DNA from: Fomitopsis serialis
Taxonomy: Eukaryota > Basidiomycota > Agaricomycetes > Polyporales > Fomitopsidaceae
Length of the DNA stretch: 64,000 nucleotides
Assembly: GCF_022376445.1 (NCBI RefSeq)
Contig: NW_025954974.1
Coordinates: 372,001 to 436,000, forward strand
Direction of reading: 5' to 3'
Shown: positions 35,702 through 45,943 of the stretch, one piece after another
Numbering within the stretch: position 1 is the stretch's first letter
Layout of the letters: every line of letters starts with the position of its first letter
The notes under the pieces: generated by a model
What the model was told of the DNA's origin: nothing
Database searches by the model: none
What the model saw: the letters and a program-made list of their open reading frames with translations, nothing else
Made by a program: the position numbers and the translations under genes

Positions 35702-36650
35702 CCGAAATGTCCCGCGTTCAGTGAGTCGCCACGATCTCTTCCTTGAGGTTTCGTTACTCAAATATTGCATTGTGCCGCTGCTCTGTGCTTAGACGTGACA
35801 ACCTCAACCTCAACTATTCCCGTTATTCCTACTGCGATACCTAATTCCCGGATCCTCATAACTCTGAACTGTGTGCGTATTGCACCTCTGATAGTCTATT
35901 CGTCCTGGCCTTGCGATACCCGCTACTTCTATGCGGACGCGTTGTTAAACCGTGTCCCCAAATGTCACTTACGATCTCAGACTGCCACTCTGGTATTCTA
36001 AATGATGTTGACGACTTGGTACCATGTATACGTGTACGATATATAGTCCGTGGTCACTTCATGAGTCCTATCTCTCCGAAAGCCTGCGCGATGTGGGTTC
36101 TGATCACACTTTGTTGTCTGAGAAAGATGGCGGAGCTAAGAAGCTCAACGCCAATTAGATAAGCAAATTCATACCATCAGCATCTGCGCAAGTGCATCCA
36201 AAGCTCCTCCTGGCCTCTTCGTACTACGATCACAACCCACCTTGATACTTTTCAGCACTCTATTTCGGACGTAGCGCCGGACTTGGGCATATACGATAGC
36301 CCGTAGCTGCCCAGCAGCGGTGCGTTCGATCAAGACGTCCAATGCTCGATAACTAATGGCAACCCAAACACAGTTCACAGTCGAATCGTTGCCAATCACG
36401 TCGAAGCGACTGCACTGCTCTAGCCAGCCACTGTGGGCTCCTTTGGCATCCTTACATCCTCACTTCAGGACCATCGGTAAGTATGTCAGATCATCCAACT
36501 CTAATCGTTACATGGCTCATCTGAAATACAGCGTGGCACAAACTAGGCCTCCAGCTTTGATAAAGCCAGCCTCCAGCTACGCCGTAACTCAACGTCTGGA
36601 CCCGACTCTTCCGTGTACAACCACTGCAATCAAGCTGTCGATCTCGAGTC
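35702..36650. other. Intergenic, 949 bp
   Basis: No gene is seen. It includes the 5' flank of the interrupted APH-like gene. Confidence 0.45.
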
Positions 36651-38000
36651 ATGCCCGGATCTTCGAATGACCTCGCTTCTCTGATTGAGGACGCCGATCA
36701 CGACAAGCCCGCAGTCCTAGCACTCTCTGAGGAGGCACTCAATGAGGCATTTAGACCGGGATACAAACCCCTCTGTCATGTCGAAGTGTGCAAACTCGCC
36801 GACATCGCGCGTTCGGCACTGCGGCTACCCCCCTCCGTCCCCCCAACTGAGGTCCGTATCCTCAATGCTGGTTCCTTCGACAAGGTGTTCATCATCCGTT
36901 TCAACTCAATCGCTACAGTCGCACGGGTTCCATTTGACGTACCGGCTGCGAGGGACCCCATCCGACTCAGGTCGCAGATCGCGACGTTGGACTTCTTGAA
37001 GACTCACAAGCCGACTATACCACTACCCAGAGTGCTAACTGCTGTTGCCGATAGCGATGACCCGTTGCGCGCACCGTACGTCGTCTCGGAATTTTGCCGA
37101 GGAACGCCTCTCACGATTCAAGAGTGGTACGTGGATATGTCGGATGCGAGTCGCGACGCCGCGATTGAGCTCCTCGCTGACAACTGGGTCAAGATCGTGA
37201 CGCCAATCTCGTTCCAGTCAATGGGAAGCATTGTCCGCGACCCTGCGCGACCGTCCGGCTTCCGGGTCATGCCCATGATCTCGCAGTTCCCGGGGCAGGC
37301 AACCCCGTTGCTCGATCCGTCTGTGGCAATGCTCGACGGACACAAGAGCCTCGGTGATTACTGGACCCTCACGATGGAAGGGCATCGCCGTCAGATAGTC
37401 GACTTCTGGCCCGACAACGACCACTCTGTCGTTGTTCTGGATCTCCGTTATGAGAAGTACACTCTAGGGCATCTTTGGCAGTGCTACGAGGCCATCCTGG
37501 AACTTGTGCACATCGCCGCGTCTCTAGATCCGCTGGCTGACGCGCCAGCAATGGCACTCATGCACGCAGATTATTTCTTCTGGAAGAACATACTCTTCTC
37601 TGCGGATCGTACACGCATAGAAGGCATCATCGATTAGGACGATGCTGTCGTCGTTCCCCGAGATCTTGTCGCCGTATACCCCTACGAGTTGACGGATCAG
37701 GCTGGCGTATGGCGCACTGATCCGCCAGACGTATTTGCTATCCCGCCGGGTACACTGTTCGAAGATGAGGGCCTGTGGGAAACCGCGGTCCAGGAAACAC
37801 AGCAGAGGAGGACGTTCAGGGAAGTTGTGCGGGAGCAGGATCCTCAGCTGGCGGAGCTATACACAGATTGTCGGGCGAGGTTTAGGAGGCGAGTACATCT
37901 TCTGGTCAGTCAAAGATTGGGTGAGTGGCTGTACATCAAAGACTGGGTGTTGGGTGAGGGTCTGGAGGAGGCGCGTGCATTGCGTGATGACGAAAAGTGA
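36651..38000 (+). pseudogene. APH-like phosphotransferase interrupted by a stop in the metal-binding motif
   Basis: Frame and length match the neighbouring paralogs: LSEEALNEAFRPGYKPLC, SFDKVFIIRF, VARVPFDVPAARDPIRL, FCRGTPLTIQEWY, and the catalytic loop LMHADYFFWKNILF. At 37635-37637 the motif IDWDD reads I-D-stop-D-D, because TGG has become TAG. After it the same frame stays open for another 121 codons with full family similarity (AVVVPRDL ... DVFAIPPGT ... DWVLGEGLEEARAL). The lesion is therefore recent, or the stop is sometimes read through. The N-terminus also differs: 36667-36714, in the place of the paralogs' first intron, begins AT instead of GT and is an open 48-nt insert ending in CAG. 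Confidence 0.8.
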
Positions 38001-38610
38001 GCACCGGCATACGGCTTCGCTCGTCAGAGAGGCATTGAATACGAGAACTATTCGCAAATAGCCAGGTCACCAAATCACCGCGCCTTTGAGGCGGTTAGGA
38101 AGAAGAGCTATGAGACTCTTCTTGTACGTGATGGTCTGATTACTACTACATTGTTCCCTTCGATGCGCGTATGGTCCGGAGTATATAGAGGTGCCTCTCC
38201 CCAAGTGTGGCATATTTGCCATAGCGGATTGAGTACGAGCCTGGACACCATGGCCCGCAAAGTCGTCGGCTTCGAATTTATCTTTCGGCGGCAGGCAGCC
38301 GTACCATCGTTGACGTTCTGCCCTGAAGCCTGGAGAGTTGTGCCACCGCCTATATACGTACCCTGCGGGAAGCGAACATTCAGTCAAGCAAACCATAGGC
38401 TGCCTTCAGCGTGGCAGTAATACAAGAATCCACCAGTATACTACATGGATACATAGTACTAGAACATCACACATGCTGTCGACAACTGAATATATTAGAG
38501 CTCGTGACCGTGGACTACCTCCAGCGCAGAGCGAAGATTCGTCAGAAACAAGTATGCTTTAGTGTGATTAAATGTGACGTACAATCTATCCTACTCCTCG
38601 TGGCCGGAGG
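38001..38610. other. Intergenic, 610 bp
   Basis: It lies between two convergent APH-like genes. TATATA sequences occur near 38181 and 38349, but no gene can be attached to them. Confidence 0.4.
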
Positions 38611-40034
38611 TCAAACTCTGCACTCAGCCAATGCACGCGCCTCATCCAAACCCTCGCCCAAGATCCACTTTTCCTTCCACAACCAAGTGCTCCAGTCATA
38701 TATGACCAGGTAATGAACCCGTCTCCTGAGCCTCGCACGACGATCGGTGTACAGTGCCGCAAGCTGTGGATCTTGGCTCTGTACCACCTCCCTGAACCTC
38801 CGTCGCTGCTGCGTCTCCTGGATCGCAGTGTTCCACAAACCCGTGTCTTCATACAGCGTACCGGGCGGGATAACAAAGACGTCGTCCGGGTCAGAGCGCC
38901 ACTTAGCCTGGTGGGTCAACTCTTCGGGATAGACAGCTGCGAGGTCTCGTGGGACGACCACGGCGTCGTCCCAATCAACTATCCCTTCGATGCGCGTGCG
39001 GTCCGCCGAGAAGAGAACATTACGCCAGCAGGCGTAATCAGTGTGCATCAAAGCCACAATCGGCTCGCGCCCGTGCGGGGTCGACAGCGGATCCAGGGAG
39101 GCTGCGATGCTCGCGATCTCCTGCACGGCTCGAGCACATTGCCAGAGCTTACCCAGCGAGTGCGTGTTATGTATGCCATCCTGTACGATGACCGAGAGGT
39201 CATTGTTCGGATAGTGAGAAGTGATGCCGCGGAACTGCTTTTGAATTTTGGAGTTCCAAAAGTCCTCCAAATTCCCCGACCCAGTGCGCTGCTCGAACGA
39301 TAGTTCGAGGACTTCAGTATAGCGGTCTGGGCATGGAGGAATCATAGGTATTATACGAAAGCCATGCCGAGAACCACCACTAGTGTCTGTGCGCCACATG
39401 CCATTGACGACGCCAGCCGGGTCATGGAGGATGCTTCCGATTGCGTTGAACGAAACCGGCGCCGTGATCTTGACCCAGAGGTCGGCAAGGAGATCGACGA
39501 CGGCGTCACGATCTGCGCTCGACAGGTTGTCGCACCATTCAATATAGGTGATAGGAGTCCCCGTGAGGAATTGGGAAATGATATAAGGCGCGCCGGCAGG
39601 ATTCGTGTTGCTGACGGCAGCAGCGAGGACCCTCGGTACTGGGATATGCGGCCTGTACAGCGCCAAGAAGTCCAGTGTGGCGACCTGAGTTTTCAGTCGA
39701 ATGGGGTCACGCGATGCAGGCACGTTGAATGGGACTCGCGCGACGACGGCTGTCTGCCCCGGAAAACGGACGAGGAAGACTTTGTTGAAGTGCCCAGTGT
39801 CGTGTATACGCACTTCACTACAAGCGACGGTCGAGTGAAGCTGAAGGGCGTTGCGCACAGCATTTACGAGTTGGCTCGCGTCAATGTTGCAGAGGACCTT
39901 GTATTTCGGTGAGTAGACCTCGTTCAAGGCTTCCTCAGAGAGTGTCTGAGGGGTAGTGACTGGGAAGCAATGATCATGAGCAGTGTCACTGACCATCTAT
40001 CATAGCGGGGATGTTTACCTGGTGGCTCGAGCAT
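38611..40034 (-). CDS. APH-like phosphotransferase, inverted member of the cluster
   Basis: The main exon (39959-38611) reads TTPQTLSEEALNEVYSPKYKVLC, HFNKVFLVRF, VARVPFNVPASRDPIRL, QFLTGTPITYIEW, the catalytic loop LMHTDYACWRNVLF and the metal site VDWDDAVVVPRDL. It ends with the YLVIYDWSTWLW tail of the family. A 16-nt first exon (40034-40019, M-L-E-P-P) joined through a 59-nt intron (40018-39960, GTAAAC...CCCAG) gives the same phase as the paralog at 42388. Starting instead at ATG 39996, without splicing, also keeps the frame. The first 560 bp of the coding region are nearly identical to the gene at 40725-42158 on the other strand. All catalytic residues are intact. Substrate unknown. Confidence 0.84.
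39419..39978 (-). repeat. Inverted repeat arm 1 (about 560 bp, nearly identical to arm 2)
   Basis: Read base by base against 40794-41353 in reverse complement, only one mismatch was found (GGTCTAC versus GGCCTAC in the NE[V/A]YSP codons). Identity begins inside the first intron and stops sharply just after the CTCCATGAC sequence. Beyond that the two genes differ at many positions. Confidence 0.85.
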
Positions 40035-40724
40035 TCAGTCCTGAACGATGAAGTTAACTGTCAGTGTAGCGTGCAATGGGCGGGTACTTGCTTGAGGAGT
40101 GGAAAGAGCGGCCACCGGATGTATTATGACCGACGGTTGCGTGGCGCGGTGGGTTGTGTTCCGACTCAGGCCAGCCTACCACTTTGGTCCGACACACATA
40201 CAACGGCTGTTTGAGATACCACCGATCCTTGAAAGTTGAGACAGTCACTGGCACGGGCCGGTGGACTTCAGTGCATGCTACGTGAAAATCCAGTGACCTG
40301 GAAAAAAGGCCATAATTGACTTACGCAGACCTGCCGAGACGATGTTTCCGATATTGAGTATACGTACTGAGTGCTACCTGCTGCACAGTACTTAAGTATG
40401 TCGAGGAACCTCGAGGAAGTGTTACACGGATTTCATTACCCGATTAAGCAAGTTTGCCGCGTCATCGGCACAGTGACTCGTGACTCGTAAGAGTCACATT
40501 GGCGTTACGCGTCACAGATCTAGATTCTGATTTACGCGTGCACATCGCGTGCACATCCCATCATCCACGGTGCCACAACCGTCACTCGCGGGCCCGTCAC
40601 TCAAGTATCCACCAGCCAACTTACCTTAGCTACATCGCATACAACCCCTTTGTTCAGCCCCTCAAACAAGTGCCTATTCGTTATACGCTACAACTGATGA
40701 GTCTACCGCAACCGATCAGGACTA
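40035..40724. other. Divergent intergenic region between the inverted pair, 690 bp
   Basis: It separates the start codons of the two inverted APH-like genes, so it should contain both promoters. No clear shared core element was found. Several short direct duplications (ACTCGTGACTCGTAAGAGTC, about 40477) are visible. Confidence 0.4.
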
Positions 40725-42158
40725 ATGCAAACACCCGAGCCGACGGGTGGTAGGTAGTCTACCATTATTGTAGACGATCAACACTACTCATTGCATGATC
40801 ATTGCTTCCCAGTCACTACCCCTCAGACACTCTCTGAGGAAGCCTTGAACGAGGCCTACTCACCGAAATACAAGGTCCTCTGCAACATTGACGCGAGCCA
40901 ACTCGTAAATGCTGTGCGCAACGCCCTTCAGCTTCACTCGACCGTCGCTTGTAGTGAAGTGCGTATACACGACACTGGGCACTTCAACAAAGTCTTCCTC
41001 GTCCGTTTTCCGGGGCAGACAGCCGTCGTCGCGCGAGTCCCATTCAACGTGCCTGCATCGCGTGACCCCATTCGACTGAAAACTCAGGTCGCCACACTGG
41101 ACTTCTTGGCGCTGTACAGGCCGCATATCCCAGTACCGAGGGTCCTCGCTGCTGCCGTCAGCAACACGAATCCTGCCGGCGCGCCTTATATCATTTCCCA
41201 ATTCCTCACGGGGACTCCTATCACCTATATTGAATGGTGCGACAACCTGTCGAGCGCAGATCGTGACGCCGTCGTCGATCTCCTTGCCGACCTCTGGGTC
41301 AAGATCACGGCGCCGGTTTCGTTCAACGCAATCGGAAGCATCCTCCATGACCCATCCTGCGTCGTAGACGGCATGTGGCGGATGGACTCTAGTGGTTCTC
41401 GGCATGGCTTTCGTGTGATACCCACGATCCCTCAACTTCCGACCCGCCATACTGAGGTCCTCGAACCATCGTTCGAGCAGCGCACGGGCCCGGGGACCTT
41501 GGCGGACTTTTGGGCCTCCAAAATTGAAGAACACTTCCGCGACATCACTTCTCGGTATCCGCACGACGACCTTTCGCTCATTGTAAGAGACGGCCTTCAC
41601 AACACGCACTCGCCGGGCAAGCTCTGGCAATGTGCTCGAGCCGTGCAGGAGATCGCCAACATTGCCGCCTCTCTGGACCCGCTGCTCAGTCCCCACGCAA
41701 ACACGCCGGTCTTGGCTTTGATGCACACTGACTACGCTTGCTGGCGCAATGTTATCTTCTCGGCGGACCGCACGCGCATCGAGGGGATAGTCGATTGGGA
41801 TGATGCTGTCGTCGTCCCACGAGACCTCGCGGCTGTGTATCCCGAGGAGTTGACCCACGAGGCTGCGTGGCGCCCTGACCCGGACGACGTGTTTGCTATC
41901 CCGCCCGGAACACTGTATGAAGACAGACTTATGTGGGAGACTGCAATCCAGGAGACGCAGCAGCGGCGGAGGTTCAGGGAGGTGGTACAGAGACAAGACC
42001 CAGAGCTTGCGGCGTTGTACACCGACCGTCGTGCGAGGCTCAGGAGACGGATTCATTACCTGGTCATACACGGCTGGTACACTTGGTTGTCGTATGACGA
42101 CTGGATACTGGGTGAGGGATTGATGGAGGCGAATGCATTGGCTGAACGCAATGCTTGA
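40725..42158 (+). CDS. APH-like phosphotransferase, partner of the inverted pair
   Basis: The main exon (40813-42158) has no in-frame ATG near its start. A 25-nt first exon at 40725-40749 (M-Q-T-P-E-P-T-G) followed by a 63-nt intron (40750-40812, GTAGGT...CCCAG) restores a start and joins to VTTPQTLSEEALNEAYSPKY. The rest carries the family marks: HFNKVFLVRF, the catalytic loop LMHTDYACWRNVIF, VDWDDAVVVPRDL and DVFAIPPGTLYED. About 450 residues, intact. The N-terminal third is almost the same DNA as the minus-strand copy, while the C-terminal two thirds have drifted. A 434-codon antisense frame covers the gene and is taken as a shadow. Confidence 0.85.
40794..41353 (+). repeat. Inverted repeat arm 2 (partner of arm 1)
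   Basis: Counterpart of 39419-39978, separated from it by about 815 bp. A transcript through both arms could fold into a long duplex. Confidence 0.85.
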
Positions 42159-42296
42159 ATACATAGCGGGCCACGAGGGCTACGGATGATGCGCCACATG
42201 CCGTTAACTTCGACCTTCCCAGAACGAACTGCACAGCCTGCGCGCATCTGATCCACTGATATCTCGAATTGTGGGAAACAGACTTGGCCTTGGTCA

Positions 42297-42304
42297 TATT
42301 TAAA
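42297..42304 (+). promoter_or_regulatory. TATA-like box of the downstream APH-like gene
   Basis: TATTTAAA lies 84 bp before the first-exon ATG at 42388, supporting that mini-exon as the true start. Confidence 0.45.
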
Positions 42305-42387
42305 GAAGCGCTGCTAGCCCTCGCTACGACTGTGATTTCCCAAGTACCTGATGACTGTGTCCTACAAACTTCGCAGCCGATTACCGT

Positions 42388-43794
42388 ATGCCTGGATCAT
42401 TTGGTGATTAGTTGAGTCCTCTTGTCACGTCGACAGATGCTTAAGTTACCCCACTACCAGTTTCTGTGCCATCTGTGCCATCTGAGGCGGTGCTCAACGA
42501 GTCCTACATCCCGGGATACGGCAAACTCTGCCATGTCGATGTCTCTGGCCTTGTCGAAATGACGCGCGCCGCTCTCCAGCTATACTCATCCACCGCACCC
42601 AGCGAGGTCCGTATCTTTAAAACTGGATCTTTCAACAAGGTGTTCTTCATACAATTCGGCACCATCGCTGTCGTCGCACGCGTCCCTTTCGACGTGCCGG
42701 CAGCACGCGATCCCATCCGTCTTGGATCGCAAATCGCGACGTTGGACTTCCTCAGGATTCACAAGCCGACTGTACCCATACCCAGAGTTCTCGCTGCTGC
42801 GCCCGACAACCAGAATCTGTCGCGCGCGCCGTTTATCATCTCCGAGTTCTGTAGAGGGACGCCTCTCACGATTCAAGAGTGGTACGACGACATGTCGAAT
42901 GCGAGCCGGGACAGGGCCATCGACCTCCTCGCCGACGCGTGGGTGAAGATCACTGCGCCAGTCTCTCTCAATACGATTGGAAGCATCGTTCAGAATGCGT
43001 CGAACCTTCCGCATGGTATGCGGCCCAGCAGAGACGACGCGCAGTCGTCCGGATTCCGTGTCATACCCATGATTCCGCAATTCCCTGACGAATGGACTGG
43101 AGTGCTTGACCCGTCCACGGAGAGGCACTCTGGTCCTAGGAGCATTGCTGAACATTGGTCCCCCCTGCTGGAAGCGCAGCGCCACCAAATCGGCGTGACG
43201 TTCGCAGGCAAAGACCCATCTTTCGTTGTATGGGACGACCGAGTCACTAAGCACACATTGGAGAAGCTCTGGCAATGCTTTCAGGCCATGCAGGAACTCA
43301 CATGCATCGCTGCATCCCTGGATCCACTGGCACGTACACCGGCGATGGCATTAATGCACTCTGACTACTCGTGTTGGAAGAACATACTCTTCTCAGCGGA
43401 CCGTAGGAGCATAGAGGGCATCGTCGATTGGGACGATGCCGTTGTCCTTCCTCGCGATCTTACGGCCATATACCCCGACGAGATGACGGATCAGGCTGGC
43501 GAATGGCGGTCGGATCCGCCAGACGTATTTTCTATCCCACCGGGTACGCTATACGAAGACGAGGGTTCGTGGGAGACGGCGATTCAGGAAACACAGCAGA
43601 GGCGAACGTTCAGAGAGGCTGTGGGGAGGCGGGATCCTCAGCTGGAGGCGCTATACACGGATCGACGGGCGAAGCTCCGGAGAAGAGTGCATTATCTTGT
43701 TCGTTATGGGTGGTACACTTGGTTATCGAACGACCACTGGGTATTGAGCGAGGGTCTGGAGGAAGCGCGTACGCTAGCTAGAGGTAGAAAGTGA
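42388..43794 (+). CDS. APH-like phosphotransferase with a 16-nt first exon
   Basis: The long exon (42461-43794) starts without an ATG. Upstream, ATG CCT GGA TCA TTT G (42388-42403) followed by a 57-nt intron (42404-42460, GTGATT...CTACCAG) produces MPGSFVSVPSVPSEAVLNESYIPGYGKLC. This resembles the MPGSS start of the interrupted copy at 36651. Family marks are SFNKVFFIQF, VARVPFDVPAARDPIRL, FCRGTPLTIQEWYDDMS, the catalytic loop LMHSDYSCWKNILF, VDWDDAVVLPRDL, DVFSIPPGTLYEDEG and the YGWYTWLSNDHWVL tail. All expected catalytic residues are present. It is closest to the interrupted gene at 36.6 kb, judging from FCRGTPLTIQEWY and DQAGxWRxDPPDVF. Confidence 0.86.
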
Positions 43795-44023
43795 ACATAT
43801 CCCCTTAGCTTCACGAGCATGTGCATCTATGATAGACATCTCTGTTCTTACGCACACCCTATGAAGCTCGAGCTCTGGGCACTTACCTACCAAATACTGT
43901 TTCCAATCATAATTGCTGTCGTGCGATTCCAGACATATCGAGGACCACAAAGCCATATGCGCCGTAATGCAATGACTCTGCGATGCATTCGACATTGTGC
44001 ATGATCATGAGTTCTTTGCCGAC

Positions 44024-44200
44024 TTCGAGAATGTATTTATGGCCATCCCGTTCACGTTCGCAATTGCCGTCGCGTCCCTCCACGTTCGTGACAACCGAGG
44101 AGCTTGCCTGAGATGATCGAAGCTTGATACTGGGACGCAGTAACTTGGGTCGTGGTACTCACATTCTCATGCCCCACCATGATTGCGTCGAACGATAGGA
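44024..44200 (-). repeat. Exon-like module, copy 1
   Basis: In reverse complement it reads TCGTTCGACGCA..., GTGAGT (donor), a 60-nt middle, CTCAG (acceptor), then AAGCTCCTCGG and a block ending ACATTCTCGAAG. Copy 2, 276 bp away, has the same order. One base is missing in the second block compared with copy 2, so the translated module (R-D-A-T-A ... V-N-G ... N-T-x-S-K) is out of frame here. Probably a decayed gene fragment; the family is not recognised. Confidence 0.5.
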
Positions 44201-44299
44201 GTGAATCAAGTCTATCAAATGAAACGCGGCAGAAGGTGAACAGGAAAGCTTACTGGTCATGCTCTTGTGTGATGCGCGGTTCTGGTCCGACGCGATGCT

Positions 44300-44485
44300 T
44301 CGACAATGTATTTGTGGTCTTTCCGTTCACATCCGCAGTTGCCGTCGCATCCTTCCAAGTTTCGCGACGACCGAGGAGCTTGACTGAGAGACCATCGATA
44401 TCCGATGTCTACAAAAATACGCCAATTCAGTCCCTAGTACTCACATTCGTATGCCCCAACGTGCACTGCGTCGAACGATGAGAAG
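44300..44485 (-). repeat. Exon-like module, copy 2
   Basis: Same layout as copy 1. The exon-like part translates as KLLGRRETWKDATATADVNG followed by KTTNTLSKHR. Donor GTGAGT and acceptor CTCAG are both kept, but the intron-like middle has diverged. A distant resemblance to fungal C2-type domains is possible but too weak to call. Confidence 0.5.
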
Positions 44486-45943
44486 CTGTCAGGGAGTCAA
44501 GCAAATGGGACACTGTATCATGCATCATACCCCAGATTGCATCCGACAATGTCATACAAGCTCGCATTGAAGTCCTTCGCCGCTGCACGTTTAGAAGCAG
44601 CATGGACGTGGCTCAGAGCACGAGTGCATCCCAGGGCTGCACGAGTGAACGGAGCTGTCAGAAACGAAGCTGTCAGATGCGCAGGAAGACATGCAAACGA
44701 CTTCTATCCCGATTGCGATGAGTGGCGTAGCAAGTCTGCGAAGGATGACGTAGCCAAGGCTCGGGAGAGGGATGTACTGTACCGCTCGGGATCGATGGGG
44801 TACTTAGCTGTCGTACAACCGCTGCGTTCTGAGTGACGGCCTGGGGACTGGCTAAAGATGGGAAGCAAACAGACTGGCTATGTAGGGCTCTTCTTACTTA
44901 CCTGTGGCGTCTCCGAGACCTTGGGCTTTTCGACGCTCGACACTACGAATGTGTAGGTGTTTTTGCTCTGTCGAGATCATCGTGTAAGATCTAATGCGAC
45001 ATAATCGATGACCGAGTCATCTATACGCACGAACTCAATACGTGATACTTGCGTTCCCATGGATCGAGCGTGACGCGGGCGCGTGAAGAACGACTGCGCA
45101 TGCATATTTCAGTCGAATGAATGAGACACGAAGCTACGAACCAGGTGGCACTGCCTTCGACTTCGTCGTGGTCCTTCGGCACCACACTTCGTCGATGGCA
45201 AGCGCGCGCGCCGGGGAGGGCGGATTTGGATCGTGCCTTGGTTGTGACGGAGTAGGGGGTGCGGCGACGATGATCCAGGAGTGATCAAAGCGTACACGCG
45301 CTGCGCTCCAGCGTTCTCTTGACAGTTTACGGAGGAATGTGGGAATGCTGCACACGACTATGGACTGGAGGTTGGCGTGCGAGAGAAGCAAGATACTAGA
45401 ACCAACAAACCTGCTCGCTCGGAAGAGGGTTATTATGCGCGAATGAGTGAGGTCAGCGTTCTATGATTAGTTCATACTGAGCTAGCTCGATGAATGAATA
45501 TTGAGGACGCCGGCAACCGCAAGAGACGCGTCGACCACTGAGAATGGGCGGAGGTAGCCGTGGAATCAAAACTCAAGGCGTCCGCGCACTCGGGGCACTG
45601 GATTGCGCGCATGTCCGGGGCCACACAGGCAATAATGCCATGATGAACAAGCCGACAAAACTCGCGGAAAAGGCGAGAAGAGGTCGCGCTCTCGTACGTG
45701 TATTGTTGCGGCTGAGTAGGACTGTTGTGCGCTGCCTGGCGAGGGGACGGGGACAGGAGAGGGGCGCGCAAGGGGAGCCCTTGGCCCAGTGGACTGAGCC
45801 TCGAACGCGTCGCGGAGGTAAACACCATGCTTTATAGCATTTCAAACTCCGCAGTGGTGGCTTTTTTCGGTGCCGTCTTTATCCAAGTCCGGCCCTCCTG
45901 GACACTCCTGCCTCCCCGCTACTCCTCTCTCCCCGCACCAGCC

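Larger units (their letters stand above)
43795..45943. other. Gene-poor stretch, 2.1 kb, with a duplicated exon-like module
   Basis: Apart from the two repeat copies annotated separately, no coding sequence is convincing. A pyrimidine-rich segment just before 45944 is probably the leader of NAP1. Confidence 0.5.

Noticed and set aside
38067..38396. 109-codon minus-strand frame between kinase genes, with nearby TATATA sequences
   Set aside because: No conserved residues, and the TATA sequences are not at consistent distances from a start codon.
40860..42164. 434-codon antisense frame covering a kinase gene
   Set aside because: It mirrors the sense codons and the same shadow appears in the paralog; it has no family resemblance and no splice logic. 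The sense strand carries all catalytic motifs.
44537..44836. 99-codon plus-strand frame MHPTMSYKLALKS...
   Set aside because: No resemblance to a family and no supporting signals; kept only as part of the gene-poor stretch.
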